A DNA stretch of 32,157 nucleotides from Clostridia bacterium (GCA_017520705.1 JAFXFF010000036.1:1-32157), one strand, 5' to 3'; counted from the stretch's first letter, positions 15,858 through 24,598 are shown. Made by a program: numbers and translations. Notes: generated from the letters alone by a model not told the origin.

Positions 15858-17087
15858 TCATCGCAATAAAGCATCCATCAATAATCCGTATGCCCAACGG
15901 AAGGTGACGGCAGGTACCTCCGCCTTGGCGCGGATGGGGTATTCTCCCAGCACCTGCCCGCCTGCAGACAGCCGCCACACACCCACCGTCTGCCCTTTCA
16001 GCACAGGCGCCTGCAGATCGGCGGCCAACTCGATCTCGCTCTGGATCTGCCCCTCTGCCCCCTTTTCCAGCAGCAGGGCGGAGGGGGTTTTCACCTGTAT
16101 CTCCACCTGCGGGCTCTGCCCCTTGAGCACGGGGATGGGCTTGAGTACCAGCCCCTCCGTGGTGGGCGTATAGGTCACGTAATGGGCGAATCCATAGTCC
16201 AGCAGGGTCCGTGCCCCCTCCCACCGATCGGCGGTGGTGGCACACCCTAACACCACTGCCACAAAGGAGGTCCCCTCCCGCCGCGCCGTGGCGGCGAGAC
16301 AATGCCCAGCCGCATTGGTGGTGCCGGTCTTCAGCCCCGTGGCCCCCGTATAGTGGCGGAGGAGCTTATTCGTGTTCACCAGCTGGGATTCACCACCCCG
16401 CAGGCTGTCCATCCAGATGGTGGTAAACCGTTCAATCTCTTGGTGCTTCATCAGTTCGCGGCTCATCAGCGCCACGTCGTAGGCGCAGGAATAGCCGCTG
16501 TCATCCAAGCCACTACAATCCTTAAATTCCGTGTCCTTCATCCCCAGTTGGGCGGCCCGCTCGTTCATGGCCGCCACAAAGACGGGCATACTACCGCACA
16601 GATGCTCCGCCAGCGCGCCGCAGGCATCGTTGGCGGATACCACGGCGGCGGCCTTCACCAGCTCCTCCACCGTCATGATCTCCCCCGGCTCTAACCAGAT
16701 CTGGCTACCCCCGATGGCGGCCGCCTTCTCCGAGCAGGTGACGGGGTCGGTCCAGGCCACCCGTCCCTCCTCCAGCGCCTCCATCACCAGCAGCAGGGTC
16801 ATGATCTTGGTCACCGAGGCGATGGGCAGACGGGTGTGGCTGTCCTGCTCGTACAGCACCGTGCCGCTGCCCAGATCCATCAGCAGCGCCCCTTTGGCCT
16901 TGACGCTCAACTCTCCCGGTGACGGCAGGGCCACCGTGGGCCACGCCGCGTCGTCCTCTTTCAATAAATCCTGCAGCTTTTCGCCGTTTCCTTCGTCATA
17001 GATGACCGTTCCCACGTCTGCCGTCACCACAGGGCACAGCCACACACACAAAGCACACATCCAGCCTACCACTCTTTGCCATTTCAT
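15858..17087 (-). CDS. dacF: D-alanyl-D-alanine carboxypeptidase (PBP5/DacF type)
   Basis: 409 residues, secreted penicillin-binding protein trimming the terminal D-Ala of peptidoglycan stems. Signal peptide at 1-23 (hydrophobic [14 protein letters not shown], then TAD). Catalytic motifs: SVTK (S91-K94), SAN (S151-N153) and KTG (K253-G255). The C-terminal beta-domain (about 295-395) precedes a short hydrophobic, basic tail ([12 protein letters not shown]) that fits an amphipathic membrane anchor. ATG 17087 has AAAGG 9 bases upstream; ATG 17096 would abut the site. Divergent from murC, so both genes at this junction serve the cell wall. The exact Dac paralogue name is a best guess. Confidence 0.9.
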   Translation of the reverse strand: MKWQRVVGWMCALCVWLCPVVTADVGTVIYDEGNGEKLQDLLKEDDAAWPTVALPSPGELSVKAKGALLMDLGSGTVLYEQDSHTRLPIASVTKIMTLLLVMEALEEGRVAWTDPVTCSEKAAAIGGSQIWLEPGEIMTVEELVKAAAVVSANDACGALAEHLCGSMPVFVAAMNERAAQLGMKDTEFKDCSGLDDSGYSCAYDVALMSRELMKHQEIERFTTIWMDSLRGGESQLVNTNKLLRHYTGATGLKTGTTNAAGHCLAATARREGTSFVAVVLGCATTADRWEGARTLLDYGFAHYVTYTPTTEGLVLKPIPVLKGQSPQVEIQVKTPSALLLEKGAEGQIQSEIELAADLQAPVLKGQTVGVWRLSAGGQVLGEYPIRAKAEVPAVTFRWAYGLLMDALLR

Positions 17088-17159
17088 ACCGTTCATCCTT
17101 TCCTATCGTTCGGTTTATCCATATATATGAAAAAAGTTGAGAAAAAAGCAGAAAGGGTC

Positions 17160-17188
17160 TTCCTTTTTTCTCTCAAAAGTCATATAAT
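17160..17188 (+). promoter_or_regulatory. Probable promoter of murC
   Basis: TTCCTT (17160-17165), 17 bases, perfect TATAAT (17183-17188). The -35 is weak. It lies in an A/T-rich stretch between the divergent dacF and murC genes that also contains an imperfect TTGAGA.../...TCTCAA inverted repeat. Confidence 0.5.
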
Positions 17189-17239
17189 GAATAGATGTGG
17201 GCATTTTCGCCACCATTCCGCACCGAAAGGACGGTTGCT

Positions 17240-18622
17240 ATGAACGAAAATCGCAATTGGCTGGAAAGGGTACAGCGCATCCATTTCATCGGCATCGGCG
17301 GCTCGGGCATGAGCCCTCTTGCCGAGATCTTGCACGCCAAAGGGTACACCCTCTCCGGCTCGGACAATAATGAATCGGATAATCTGGCCCGTTTGCGGGC
17401 CTTGGGCATCGCCATCTCTATGGGTCACGCCGCCGCCAACGTGGAGGGGGCAGACTTGGTGGTCTACACCGCCGCCATCCCCGCCGACAATCCCGAGCTC
17501 ATCGCTGCGGCGGAAAAGAACATTCCTCTGGTAGAGCGCGCCATCCTGCTGGGCTGGATCTCCCGCCAGTTTGCCAATACCATCGCGGTGGCCGGCACCC
17601 ACGGTAAGACCACCACCTCCTCTATGCTCAGCCACGTGCTGCTCACCGCCGGCACCGACCCCAGCATCTTCATCGGCGGCCGTCTGCCCCTCATCAACGC
17701 CAACGGCCACGCCGGCACCAACGACACCATGGTGTGCGAGGCCTGCGAATTTAAGGATCACTACCTCGAGATGACCCCCGCCGTCAGCATCATCCTCAAC
17801 GTAGACGCCGACCATCTGGACTATTTCGGCGACCTTGACGGCGTCATCGCCTCCTTTGCCAAATTCGCCGCCAAGACCACCGAGGCGGTCATCTACAATG
17901 CCGACGACCCCAACACCCTGACGGCAGTGAAGGATGTCCCTGCCGCCTGCCGCATCTCCTTCGGCACCGCCGACGGGTGCGATTGGCAGGCCAAGAACAT
18001 CCGCACCGTCCGCGGTGCTTACGGACAGTACGATTTGTACTGTAAAGGCGAGTTCCTTTGCACCATCGAATTGGGCGTCCCCGGCGCCCACAACGTGCTC
18101 AATTCCCTCTCGGTGGCCGCCGCCGCCACTCTCTGCGGCCTCACTCCCCGGCAGATCGCCGCCGGCATTGCCGATTTCCACGGCGCAGGCCGCCGCTTTG
18201 AGTTCCTCGGCACCTACGCCGGTGTGACGGTGGCGGACGACTACGCCCACCACCCCACCGAAATTGCCGCCACCATCGAGGCGGCGAAAAAGCTGGAGCA
18301 CAACCGCGTTTGGGCGGTGCACCAGCCCTTCACCTTCACCCGCACCGCCCGCCATCTGGACGAGTTCGCCACCGTGCTGGACAAGGCGGATGTGGCGGTC
18401 ATCAGCGACATTATGGGCAGCCGCGAGGTCAATGAGTGGGGTGTTCACACCACCCAGATGACCGACAAAATGGAGCACGGCGTCTACCTCCCCACCTTCC
18501 CCGAGATCGCGGAGTACGTGGCCGCACGGGTCCAACCGGGTGACCTGGTCATCACCATGGGCGGCGGCGACGTGTACAAATGCGCCCGTATGATCATCGC
18601 CCTGTTAAAAGAAAAGGAGTAA
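17240..18622 (+). CDS. murC: UDP-N-acetylmuramate--L-alanine ligase
   Basis: 460 residues. Adds L-Ala, the first amino acid of the peptidoglycan stem, in the cytoplasm with ATP. Seen: IHFIGIGGSGMSPLAEI (14-30), the ATP loop AGTHGKTTT (118-126), VCEACEFKDHYLEM, NVDADHLDYFGD, and the C-terminal ligase domain with GAGRRFEFLG, VADDYAHHPTEIAATI and WAVHQPFTFTR. ATG 17240 has GAAAGGA about 10 bases upstream; the frame open to 17195 lacks a ribosome site. The MATE gene starts 4 bases after its stop. Confidence 0.97.
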   Translation: MNENRNWLERVQRIHFIGIGGSGMSPLAEILHAKGYTLSGSDNNESDNLARLRALGIAISMGHAAANVEGADLVVYTAAIPADNPELIAAAEKNIPLVERAILLGWISRQFANTIAVAGTHGKTTTSSMLSHVLLTAGTDPSIFIGGRLPLINANGHAGTNDTMVCEACEFKDHYLEMTPAVSIILNVDADHLDYFGDLDGVIASFAKFAAKTTEAVIYNADDPNTLTAVKDVPAACRISFGTADGCDWQAKNIRTVRGAYGQYDLYCKGEFLCTIELGVPGAHNVLNSLSVAAAATLCGLTPRQIAAGIADFHGAGRRFEFLGTYAGVTVADDYAHHPTEIAATIEAAKKLEHNRVWAVHQPFTFTRTARHLDEFATVLDKADVAVISDIMGSREVNEWGVHTTQMTDKMEHGVYLPTFPEIAEYVAARVQPGDLVITMGGGDVYKCARMIIALLKEKE

Positions 18623-18626
18623 CCCC

Positions 18627-20015
18627 GTGTTAAGAAACAAACTATTCGGCGACCGCGCCTTCTACAAATATGTGTTGGCGCTGTCCGTTCCTATGATGAT
18701 ACAAAACGGCATCACCCATCTGGTGAGTATGCTGGACAACCTGATGATCGGCATTGTCGGCAAGGTGGAGATGAACGGCGTATACATTGCCAATCAGCTT
18801 CTCTTTGTATTCAACCTCTGTATCTTCGGTGCAGTGGCAGGCGCCGGTATCTTCGGCGCTCAATTTGCAGGTCAGAAAAACCATCAGGGCATCGCCCAAG
18901 CCATGCGCTTCAAAATATATATCTGCACCATACTGACCATCTTGGGTATCGGCGTTTTTCTTCTGTGGGACGAGCCGCTCATCGTGCTGTATCTACAAGG
19001 AGAGGGCGATCCCTCGGTCACCGTAAATTCCCTGTCCAACGCACAGGAATACCTGCAGATTATGCTCATCGGCTTGCCCGCTTTTGCCCTGTCTCAGTGC
19101 TACGCAGGCACCCTGCGCGAGACCGGTCGCACCACACCGCCCATGGTGGCAGGTATCGTGGCGGTGGCGGTCAATCTCATCGGCAACGGCATTCTCATTT
19201 ACGGCCTGCTGGGCGCCCCTGCTCTGGGCGTCAAGGGCGCCGCCATCGCCACCGTGTTGTCCCGTTTCGTCGAGCTGGCCATTCTGGTTATATGGACTCA
19301 CGCCAACCCCGAGAAGAATCCCTTTGCCGCCCTGCTCTACCGCAGTTTCCGCATTCCCCTGCGCTTGGTGGGACAGATTCTCCTGCGTGGTCTGCCTCTG
19401 ATGCTCAACGAGGCCGCATGGTCCGTCGGCTTGGTGGCGCTCAACCGCCAGTACACCATCCGTGATTTGGACGTGGTCAGCGCCAACAGCATTGCTCAGA
19501 TCTTCTGGAACGTGTTTTCCGTCTCCTTTATGGCCGTCGGTGTCACCGTCGGGATCATTCTGGGGCAAAAATTGGGCGACGGCGACAAAAAAGGCGCCAA
19601 GGAGGACAGCGTCCGCCTCATCGTTTTCTCCACCCTGTTGGGCGTGGGCGTGACCCTGGTCTATTGCGCCTTTGCTCCCTTCATCCCCCATCTGTATCAG
19701 GGCGAGGATTTCACCCCTGCCATTCGCCAGTTGGCCACCCAGATGATGATTGTGGGCGCGCTGTCTATGCCCATTGACGCCTTCGCCCACGCCACCTATT
19801 TCACCCTGCGGTCGGGCGGTCAGGTGTTCATCACCCTGCTGTTCGACAGCGTGTATATGTGGGTCATCAATGTGCCCGTCGCTTTCCTGTTGATGGAATA
19901 CACCACCCTCCCCTTCCTGGTGGTATACGCCATTTGCCACGCCGTCAACATTTTCAAATGCTTCCTCGGTGCTTGGCTGGTCAAAAAAGGAATCTGGATT
20001 CGCACCATTGTATAA
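18627..20015 (+). CDS. MATE family efflux transporter
   Basis: 462 residues with about 12 hydrophobic helices in two halves. N-terminal ALSVPMMIQNGITHLVSMLDNLMIG and the repeat-related YAGTLRETGRTTPPMVAGIV and HATYFTLRSGGQVFITLLFD segments are typical of MATE (NorM/DinF-like) Na+- or H+-coupled exporters. The start is GTG 18627, preceded by AAAGGAG at 7 bases, which is the end of murC; the genes are probably co-transcribed. The substrate cannot be told; MATE members also include lipid-linked or metabolite exporters, and the murC coupling need not mean a wall role. Confidence 0.9.
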   Translation: MLRNKLFGDRAFYKYVLALSVPMMIQNGITHLVSMLDNLMIGIVGKVEMNGVYIANQLLFVFNLCIFGAVAGAGIFGAQFAGQKNHQGIAQAMRFKIYICTILTILGIGVFLLWDEPLIVLYLQGEGDPSVTVNSLSNAQEYLQIMLIGLPAFALSQCYAGTLRETGRTTPPMVAGIVAVAVNLIGNGILIYGLLGAPALGVKGAAIATVLSRFVELAILVIWTHANPEKNPFAALLYRSFRIPLRLVGQILLRGLPLMLNEAAWSVGLVALNRQYTIRDLDVVSANSIAQIFWNVFSVSFMAVGVTVGIILGQKLGDGDKKGAKEDSVRLIVFSTLLGVGVTLVYCAFAPFIPHLYQGEDFTPAIRQLATQMMIVGALSMPIDAFAHATYFTLRSGGQVFITLLFDSVYMWVINVPVAFLLMEYTTLPFLVVYAICHAVNIFKCFLGAWLVKKGIWIRTIV

Positions 20016-20018
20016 CCA

Positions 20019-20048
20019 AAAACTCCCGCCGATGGGCGGGAGTTTTTT
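20019..20048 (+). terminator. Terminator of murC-MATE
   Basis: Perfect stem AAAACTCCCGCC / GGCGGGAGTTTT with loop GATG, followed by more T. Starts 4 bases after the MATE stop. Confidence 0.92.
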
Positions 20049-20070
20049 TGCACAAAAATGTAAAATGTGC

Positions 20071-20099
20071 TTGACATTTTGTTTTGCTCGTGTTATCCT
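20071..20099 (+). promoter_or_regulatory. Sigma-A promoter of the HTH-membrane protein operon
   Basis: TTGACA (20071-20076), 17 bases, TATCCT (20094-20099). The predicted RNA start falls inside the inverted repeat at 20104-20123. Confidence 0.75.
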
Positions 20100-20103
20100 A
20101 CAA

Positions 20104-20123
20104 TTGTAAAGCGAACTTTACAA
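20104..20123 (+). promoter_or_regulatory. Operator: perfect inverted repeat TTGTAAAG-CGAA-CTTTACAA
   Basis: Two perfect 8-base arms with a 4-base centre, placed over the expected transcription start and right before the ribosome site of the HTH gene. Position and symmetry fit a binding site for the HTH protein encoded directly downstream. CTTTACA half sites are, from memory, usual for small HTH regulators of this type. Confidence 0.7.
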
Positions 20124-20137
20124 AAAGGAGGTCACTT

Positions 20138-20332
20138 ATGAAAAACCGCATGGAAGAGATCCGCAAGGACAAGGGCATCCGCCAGGAGGATTTCGCCCGC
20201 GCCCTTGGCGTATCCCGCCAGACCATCAGCTCGCTGGAGACGGGACGGTACAACCCCTCCATCCAGCTGGCCTACAAGATCGCCCGTTATTTTGATCTGA
20301 CCATCGAAGAGGTCTTTCTCTTTGAAGAATAA
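20138..20332 (+). CDS. Small XRE-family transcriptional regulator (YozG-like)
   Basis: 64 residues, essentially one Cro/CI helix-turn-helix: IRQEDFARALGVSRQTISS (about 18-36) then LETGRYNPSIQLAYKIARYF and an IEEVF-FEE tail. It is typical of tiny Firmicute repressors paired with a small membrane protein. ATG 20138 follows an AAAGGAGG site; a longer frame from 20084 runs through the promoter and operator and is rejected. Likely represses its own operon at 20104-20123. The membrane protein gene starts 12 bases later. Confidence 0.9.
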   Translation: MKNRMEEIRKDKGIRQEDFARALGVSRQTISSLETGRYNPSIQLAYKIARYFDLTIEEVFLFEE

Positions 20333-20344
20333 GGAGGTATTTTT

Positions 20345-20758
20345 ATGAAACCCAATCGCAATATCCGCTATCGCTGGATTCTGTCCATCCTCTACGGCGT
20401 CATCGGCATCTCCCTCATCGCTTGCAATCTATTCCATGCAGTGGACGATTATTGGAGCGGTATGGGTGCTGCTCTCCTCGTCATCAGTGTGTTACAGGTG
20501 TTGCGCCTCATCCGCTATAAGAGCGATCCGCAGTACAAGGAGGCCACCGACACCGCCGTCAACGACGAGCGCAACCGCTTTCTCTCCACCAAGGCCTGGT
20601 CTTGGGCAGGATACCTTTATATTATGATTGCCGCCGTCGGCTCTATCGTATTCAAACTGCTCAATCAAGAAACCCTGATGTTCGCCGCCTCCGGCAGCGT
20701 CTGCATCATTCTTGTCCTCTACTGGATTTCCTACCTCATCGTCCGTAAGAAATACTAA
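20345..20758 (+). CDS. Four-helix membrane protein partnered with the HTH regulator
   Basis: 137 residues. Four hydrophobic segments, about 12-31, 38-55, 83-101 and 110-130, with a polar loop (YKSDPQYKEATDTAVNDERN) between the second and third. A conserved-looking NDERNRFLSTKAWSWAGY motif leads into the third helix, similar to DUF2178/DUF3796-type proteins that are nearly always encoded behind a small HTH gene. Function unknown; a membrane sensor controlling the HTH protein is a guess. AAGGAGG lies before the ATG. Confidence 0.75.
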   Translation: MKPNRNIRYRWILSILYGVIGISLIACNLFHAVDDYWSGMGAALLVISVLQVLRLIRYKSDPQYKEATDTAVNDERNRFLSTKAWSWAGYLYIMIAAVGSIVFKLLNQETLMFAASGSVCIILVLYWISYLIVRKKY

Positions 20759-20761
20759 GAA

Positions 20762-20793
20762 AAAGACGGTGTGTCATCCGACACACCGTCTTT
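20762..20793. terminator. Bidirectional terminator between the membrane protein and PfkB genes
   Basis: Perfect 14-bp stem AAAGACGGTGTGTC / GACACACCGTCTTT, loop ATCC, with A- and T-runs on the two sides. Ends 2 bases before the convergent pfkB-family stop. Confidence 0.9.
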
Positions 20794-20794
20794 C

Positions 20795-21703
20795 TTATAC
20801 CTCTGTCATCTCGGGCATCTTTGCCAGCATGGTCCCAATGCCTGCGGCGTCCGCCAGCCCCTCGGCGCAGGCCGTGGCACTGCCACAGGCCACGCCCAAA
20901 CGGAGTGCCTGCGCCATATCGCCATAGCGTTGCCATCCTGCGGCAAAACCGGCCACCAGACTATCTCCTGCACCCACGGTGCCGATGACCTCACCCTCGG
21001 GTGCCGGCTGATACATCCGTTTTTCACCGGCACATAACAAAGCTCCGTCTTTACCCATACTCACCAGCACGTTCTGCGCCCCTTTGCTGCGCAGCCACTG
21101 AGCCGCCTCAATCACGTCCGCCAACATGGGCAATTCCCTGCCCACCAGCGCCGCCAGCTCCTCCCGATTGGGTTTTACCAGCCACGGCTTCTCTCCCAAA
21201 GCACGTAGCAGTGCCTCACCGGCGGTATCCACGATGGCGCGCACGCCACTCGCCGCCAGCATACGAGCGTAACTATCCACATCCATCCCCGGCGGCAAGC
21301 TGCCGCACAGACACAGTAGATCGTCCTTATTCAGTCGGCTCAATTCACACAGGAGTCCCTCTACCTGCTGATGGCTCACCGCAGGCCCGGGTGCATTCAG
21401 CTCGGTCTCATTCTCCCCATACAGTTTCACGTTGATGCGGGCCTGTCCCTCCGGCAAGCGAATAAACTCCGTCACGACCCCCATCTGCTGCAGGGCACTC
21501 TCCAGCATCACGCCGTTGCTCCCCGCCACGAAGCCGAGGGCCACGTTGCGCTCGCCCAACGCACCCAGCACGCGGGACACGTTGACCCCCTTTCCGCCGG
21601 CAACAAGGGTGGCCTCCGCGGTGCGGTTCAGTCCGCCAATTTTCAGACCATCCAGCCGCACCGCCAGGTCCAGCGCAGGGTTACAAGTTACCGTATAAAT
21701 CAT
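20795..21703 (-). CDS. PfkB-family hexose kinase (1-phosphofructokinase/LacC type)
   Basis: 302 residues. MIYTVTCNPALDLAVRLD with the NPALD motif, the AGGKGVNVSRVLGALG glycine-rich segment, LCGSLPPGMDVDSYARML, KPNREELAALVGRELP, and GTVGAGDSLVAGFAAG with the catalytic GAGDS. This set is characteristic of FruK/LacC kinases that phosphorylate fructose-1-phosphate or tagatose-6-phosphate. No PTS or fru operon gene is adjacent; instead its ATG overlaps the mnmA stop by 4 bases (ATGA), an unusual coupling to tRNA modification. The exact sugar phosphate is not decidable from sequence. Confidence 0.88.
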   Translation of the reverse strand: MIYTVTCNPALDLAVRLDGLKIGGLNRTAEATLVAGGKGVNVSRVLGALGERNVALGFVAGSNGVMLESALQQMGVVTEFIRLPEGQARINVKLYGENETELNAPGPAVSHQQVEGLLCELSRLNKDDLLCLCGSLPPGMDVDSYARMLAASGVRAIVDTAGEALLRALGEKPWLVKPNREELAALVGRELPMLADVIEAAQWLRSKGAQNVLVSMGKDGALLCAGEKRMYQPAPEGEVIGTVGAGDSLVAGFAAGWQRYGDMAQALRLGVACGSATACAEGLADAAGIGTMLAKMPEMTEV

Positions 21704-22752
21704 ACTTCACAAATCCTCCCTCCGCCAACGACGTACTCGCCGTCGTACAGCACCACCGCCTGACCGGTGGTCACCGCCCGTTGCGGCGTGTCAAACACCA
21801 CCTCGGCTCTGCCATCCGGCAGCGCCGTCACCGTTGCCGCCGCTTCACGGGCATTATAGCGTGTACAGGCGGTCACCTTTACTGGCTCCGTCGGTGCTTC
21901 TCCGTCCACCCAATTGAAAGAATCCGCCACCAAACGGGTGGTGTACAGTTCACTTTCGTGGGTCAACAGCACCGTATTGTTCTCCCTATCCTTACGGCGC
22001 ACGTACAGCGGCGCAGGCAGCGCCAGTCCCAGTCCTCTGCGCTGACCGATGGTGTAGTGGATCAGCCCCTTGTGCTGTCCCAGCACCTTGCCTTCGGCGT
22101 CTACGAAATCGCCGACAGGATACTCTCTTCCCGTCCGTTGGCGGATGAAATCGGCGTATTTGCCGTCGGGGACAAAGCAGATATCTTGGCTGTCTGCCTT
22201 GTGGGCGGAGACGAAGCCGTACGCCGCGGCCACACCGCGAATCTGCTCTTTGCTCTCCATCTCGCCCAGCGGAAACGCGATATGCGCCAATTGCTCTTGG
22301 GTGAGAAAATACAGCACGTAGGTCTGGTCCTTCGCCAGATTGACCGCCTTTCTCAATCGGTACTTTTCGCCGTCATACTCTACACGGGCGTAGTGACCCG
22401 TCACCAGCAGGTCGCACCCCTTATCTTTGGCGTACTCCATCAGCGCACCGAACTTCATATAGCGGTTGCACTCGATGCAGGGATTGGGGGTATCTCCGGC
22501 TTCGTAAGCGCTTACAAAGCGGTCCATCACCTGCTTAGAAAACACCTCCCGCAGGTCCGCTACCTCAAAGGGGAATCCCAATTGTTCCGCGATGTTCCGC
22601 GCATCCTCCGCCTCTTTGGCGGCGCCGCAATTATCGCCGTCGTGCAAGCGCATGGTGATACCGCGGCAGTCGTATCCCGCCTCCACCATTTTAGCCGCCG
22701 CCACCGACGAGTCCACACCGCCGCTCATAGCGATGAGCGCCTTTTTGCTCAT
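21700..22752 (-). CDS. mnmA: tRNA-specific 2-thiouridylase MnmA
   Basis: 350 residues. Makes 2-thiouridine at the wobble position 34 of tRNA-Lys, -Glu and -Gln. PP-loop SGGVDSS (10-16), the catalytic cysteine region TPNPCIECNRYMKFGAL, DLLVTGHYARV, KDQTYVLYFLTQEQL and the second cysteine in SQDICFVPDGKYADF; the C-terminal beta-barrel has HYTIGQRRGLGLALP. ATG 22752 has AAGGGGG 8 bases upstream; the open frame to 22818 starts in the repeat region and is rejected. Normal length. Confidence 0.96.
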   Translation of the reverse strand: MSKKALIAMSGGVDSSVAAAKMVEAGYDCRGITMRLHDGDNCGAAKEAEDARNIAEQLGFPFEVADLREVFSKQVMDRFVSAYEAGDTPNPCIECNRYMKFGALMEYAKDKGCDLLVTGHYARVEYDGEKYRLRKAVNLAKDQTYVLYFLTQEQLAHIAFPLGEMESKEQIRGVAAAYGFVSAHKADSQDICFVPDGKYADFIRQRTGREYPVGDFVDAEGKVLGQHKGLIHYTIGQRRGLGLALPAPLYVRRKDRENNTVLLTHESELYTTRLVADSFNWVDGEAPTEPVKVTACTRYNAREAAATVTALPDGRAEVVFDTPQRAVTTGQAVVLYDGEYVVGGGRICEV

Positions 22753-22795
22753 TGGGAATTCCCCCTTTCGTATCATTCTCAAATCAGCACCATAG

Positions 22796-22983
22796 GGGCG
22801 GCAACCTGCCGCCCTCATAGCCTCCCTCTCCGAGGGAGGTGGATTTTCGCCACAGGCGAAAAGACGGAGGGAGTTTTCTCCTGCCGCCTATCGACGGCAA
22901 CTCCCTCAGTCAAATGCTACGCATTTGCCAGCTCCCTCACAGAGGGAGCCTTTATCCTATCTAACCTCATCCCATTATTCATT
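22796..22983. repeat. Full two-module GAGGGAG palindromic repeat with flanks
   Basis: Left flank hairpin GGGCGGCA-acc-TGCCGCCC (22796-22814). The core 22820-22950 holds two inward-facing modules. Left: GCCTCCCTC-tcc-GAGGGAGG, TGG, hairpin TTTTCGCC-aca-GGCGAAAA, then GACGGAGGGAGTT. Right, read on the other strand: GGCTCCCTC-tgt-GAGGGAGC, TGG, hairpin CAAATGC-gta-GCATTTG, then ACTGAGGGAGTT. A right flank (22951-22983) of about 33 bases is shared with the copy at 31.3 kb. No coding potential. It fills most of the 260-base gap between mnmA and the serpin terminator. Confidence 0.85.
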
Positions 22984-23011
22984 GTTCATTAATCATTGTC
23001 CCAGAATACCA

Positions 23012-23043
23012 CAAACCCGACGGTTTTTCAACCGTCGGGTTTG
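23012..23043 (-). terminator. Terminator of the sigma-serpin operon
   Basis: Perfect 14-bp stem CAAACCCGACGGTT / AACCGTCGGGTTTG with loop TTTC, 14 bases past the last serpin stop. The T-run on the minus strand is short. Confidence 0.75.
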
Positions 23044-23057
23044 CAATTTCCTCTATT

Positions 23058-24569
23058 TTACGGATTTTCCACCACACCGGTGAACAGGATGGTGTCCCCC
23101 GGCCCCGTGATGGCAAACATAAAGGGGCGATCCAGCACAAAATCCATCTCATCCTTCGGCATCGCCGATCCGGGCGCTATCATCACCGTATAAGCGGCGG
23201 CGGTGACGCCTTCTTCGTCAATGGCCACACGAGCGGCGTGCTGTACCTTGTTGATCCACACCGGCTCGGTCTGTTGGGTCAGAATGGCGCCGAAATCACT
23301 CTTTTCGGCATCGAACACGTCGGTGACACCCAACTGTTTTAGCCCGCCGATCAGGTCTTGGTCGGATACCATGTCGAATTTCGGAATGGACATATTCACC
23401 TTAAGATACTTGCTGTCCACCGACCCCGTTTTACCCTGCATCAGGTTCAATACCTGACGGTCGGTGATGAGACTGTCCACCGTCACCCCTTTATCGGGCA
23501 GGAAGAAGATCATCTCGTATGCGCCGTCGTCCAGGCCTAATGATACAGCAGTGAAGTTGTCTCCAAAATAGGCCGTGGTCATATTCCAATCCGACATATA
23601 CACGCAAGATACGTCCTTACCCAACGACGTATGGAATATGCCCTGCTGATTGTTCTCGGAATAAAAGCCACCCTCCCACTTCGCCTTAAAGCAGATGGTG
23701 GAGGCCAACGCCAGCACCGTAGTGGGGTCGAATTTCAAGCCGCTCGCTTGCTCTTTCAGCAGGTTGTCGGTCTGCTCGTTGATCCAATCCTGTAACGCTT
23801 TATTATACTCTTCGCTGCCCATCACGCCCTCAAATGTCGAGGCGTAGTAGTGCTGCGCCAGCGCGTTGACGGTGTCCATATCGTACTGCCAATAGTCGTT
23901 ATCCGACAGCCACAGAGAGTTAGCCAGCACACTGGTCACCGCGCCGTCATTGAGATACACACCGTTCCACAGTCCGGAGCATTTCTCCCGCAGAGTGGTC
24001 AGATCGGACACCCCCAGCAGATCGAGGATCTGCTTGCGGCTGTTGCCCTCGGCGGTCTCCGCCAGCATCGCCAGCGCCATATACACGTTCAGCGGCGAAT
24101 ACACGCGATTTTCCCCTGCCTCACCGGCAAGGAACTGCGCCATCGTGCGGGCATAATAAGCGGTCATGCCATCGGTATGTCCCTCCGCTTGTGCGCGCTG
24201 CGCCCGCACGTCCGCCTTCCACTCGTCATACCCGTCGCCATAGCCATCGGCAGGCCGTGCCGCCATCTTGGGATAGGCGGGGGACGCCAACGCCAGCGGC
24301 TTCACCAATGGAGCTTGTGGGATGGTGGGTTTCACCACCGTCGTAGTGGTCGTTTTGTCGCTTTCGATCGGTTTCTCGGTCTTGGTAGCGGTGGTATCTC
24401 CGCCACCGCTCTCCATGGTGCTGACGGAGGTGTGTTCCGTTTTCGCGCTCACCGGCGGCTTTTCACCGTCCGGCTTCAGGTGCGGCCACACCGCCACCAT
24501 CCCCACCGCCAAGGCTACGCAGGCGGCCACCGCCACGGCGACGATCCATCGGGTTCGTTTTTTCTTCAT
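23058..24569 (-). CDS. Membrane-anchored serpin (serpin B, distal gene)
   Basis: 503 residues, serine-protease-inhibitor fold displayed outside the cell. Basic start MKKKRTRW, one membrane helix (about 9-28), a Thr/Ser/Pro-rich stalk (about 30-90), then the serpin domain (about 130-503): RVYSPLNVYMALAMLAETAEGN, LWLSDNDYW, STICFKAKWEGGFY, DVFDAEKSDFGAI. The reactive-loop hinge is DEEGVTAAAYT (451-461), continuing VMIAPGSAMPK; by counting 17 residues P1 would be S468. Hinge P14 is Val where inhibitory serpins usually have Thr/Ser. The C-terminus DRPFMFAITG is typical. ATG 24569 has GGGAGGGGGA upstream. It follows serpin A by 29 bases and lacks that protein's cytoplasmic N-terminus. Confidence 0.9.
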   Translation of the reverse strand: MKKKRTRWIVAVAVAACVALAVGMVAVWPHLKPDGEKPPVSAKTEHTSVSTMESGGGDTTATKTEKPIESDKTTTTTVVKPTIPQAPLVKPLALASPAYPKMAARPADGYGDGYDEWKADVRAQRAQAEGHTDGMTAYYARTMAQFLAGEAGENRVYSPLNVYMALAMLAETAEGNSRKQILDLLGVSDLTTLREKCSGLWNGVYLNDGAVTSVLANSLWLSDNDYWQYDMDTVNALAQHYYASTFEGVMGSEEYNKALQDWINEQTDNLLKEQASGLKFDPTTVLALASTICFKAKWEGGFYSENNQQGIFHTSLGKDVSCVYMSDWNMTTAYFGDNFTAVSLGLDDGAYEMIFFLPDKGVTVDSLITDRQVLNLMQGKTGSVDSKYLKVNMSIPKFDMVSDQDLIGGLKQLGVTDVFDAEKSDFGAILTQQTEPVWINKVQHAARVAIDEEGVTAAAYTVMIAPGSAMPKDEMDFVLDRPFMFAITGPGDTILFTGVVENP

Positions 24570-24598
24570 AAAGAGTCCCCCTCCCAAGCGTTAAGCTG

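Noticed and set aside
17180-18535. Long open frame (451 codons) on the - strand inside murC
   Set aside because: Antisense shadow of murC, rich in Gly/Asp/Val, no ribosome site.
22796-22983. CRISPR array
   Set aside because: Palindromes are inverted pairs, not direct repeats with equal spacers.
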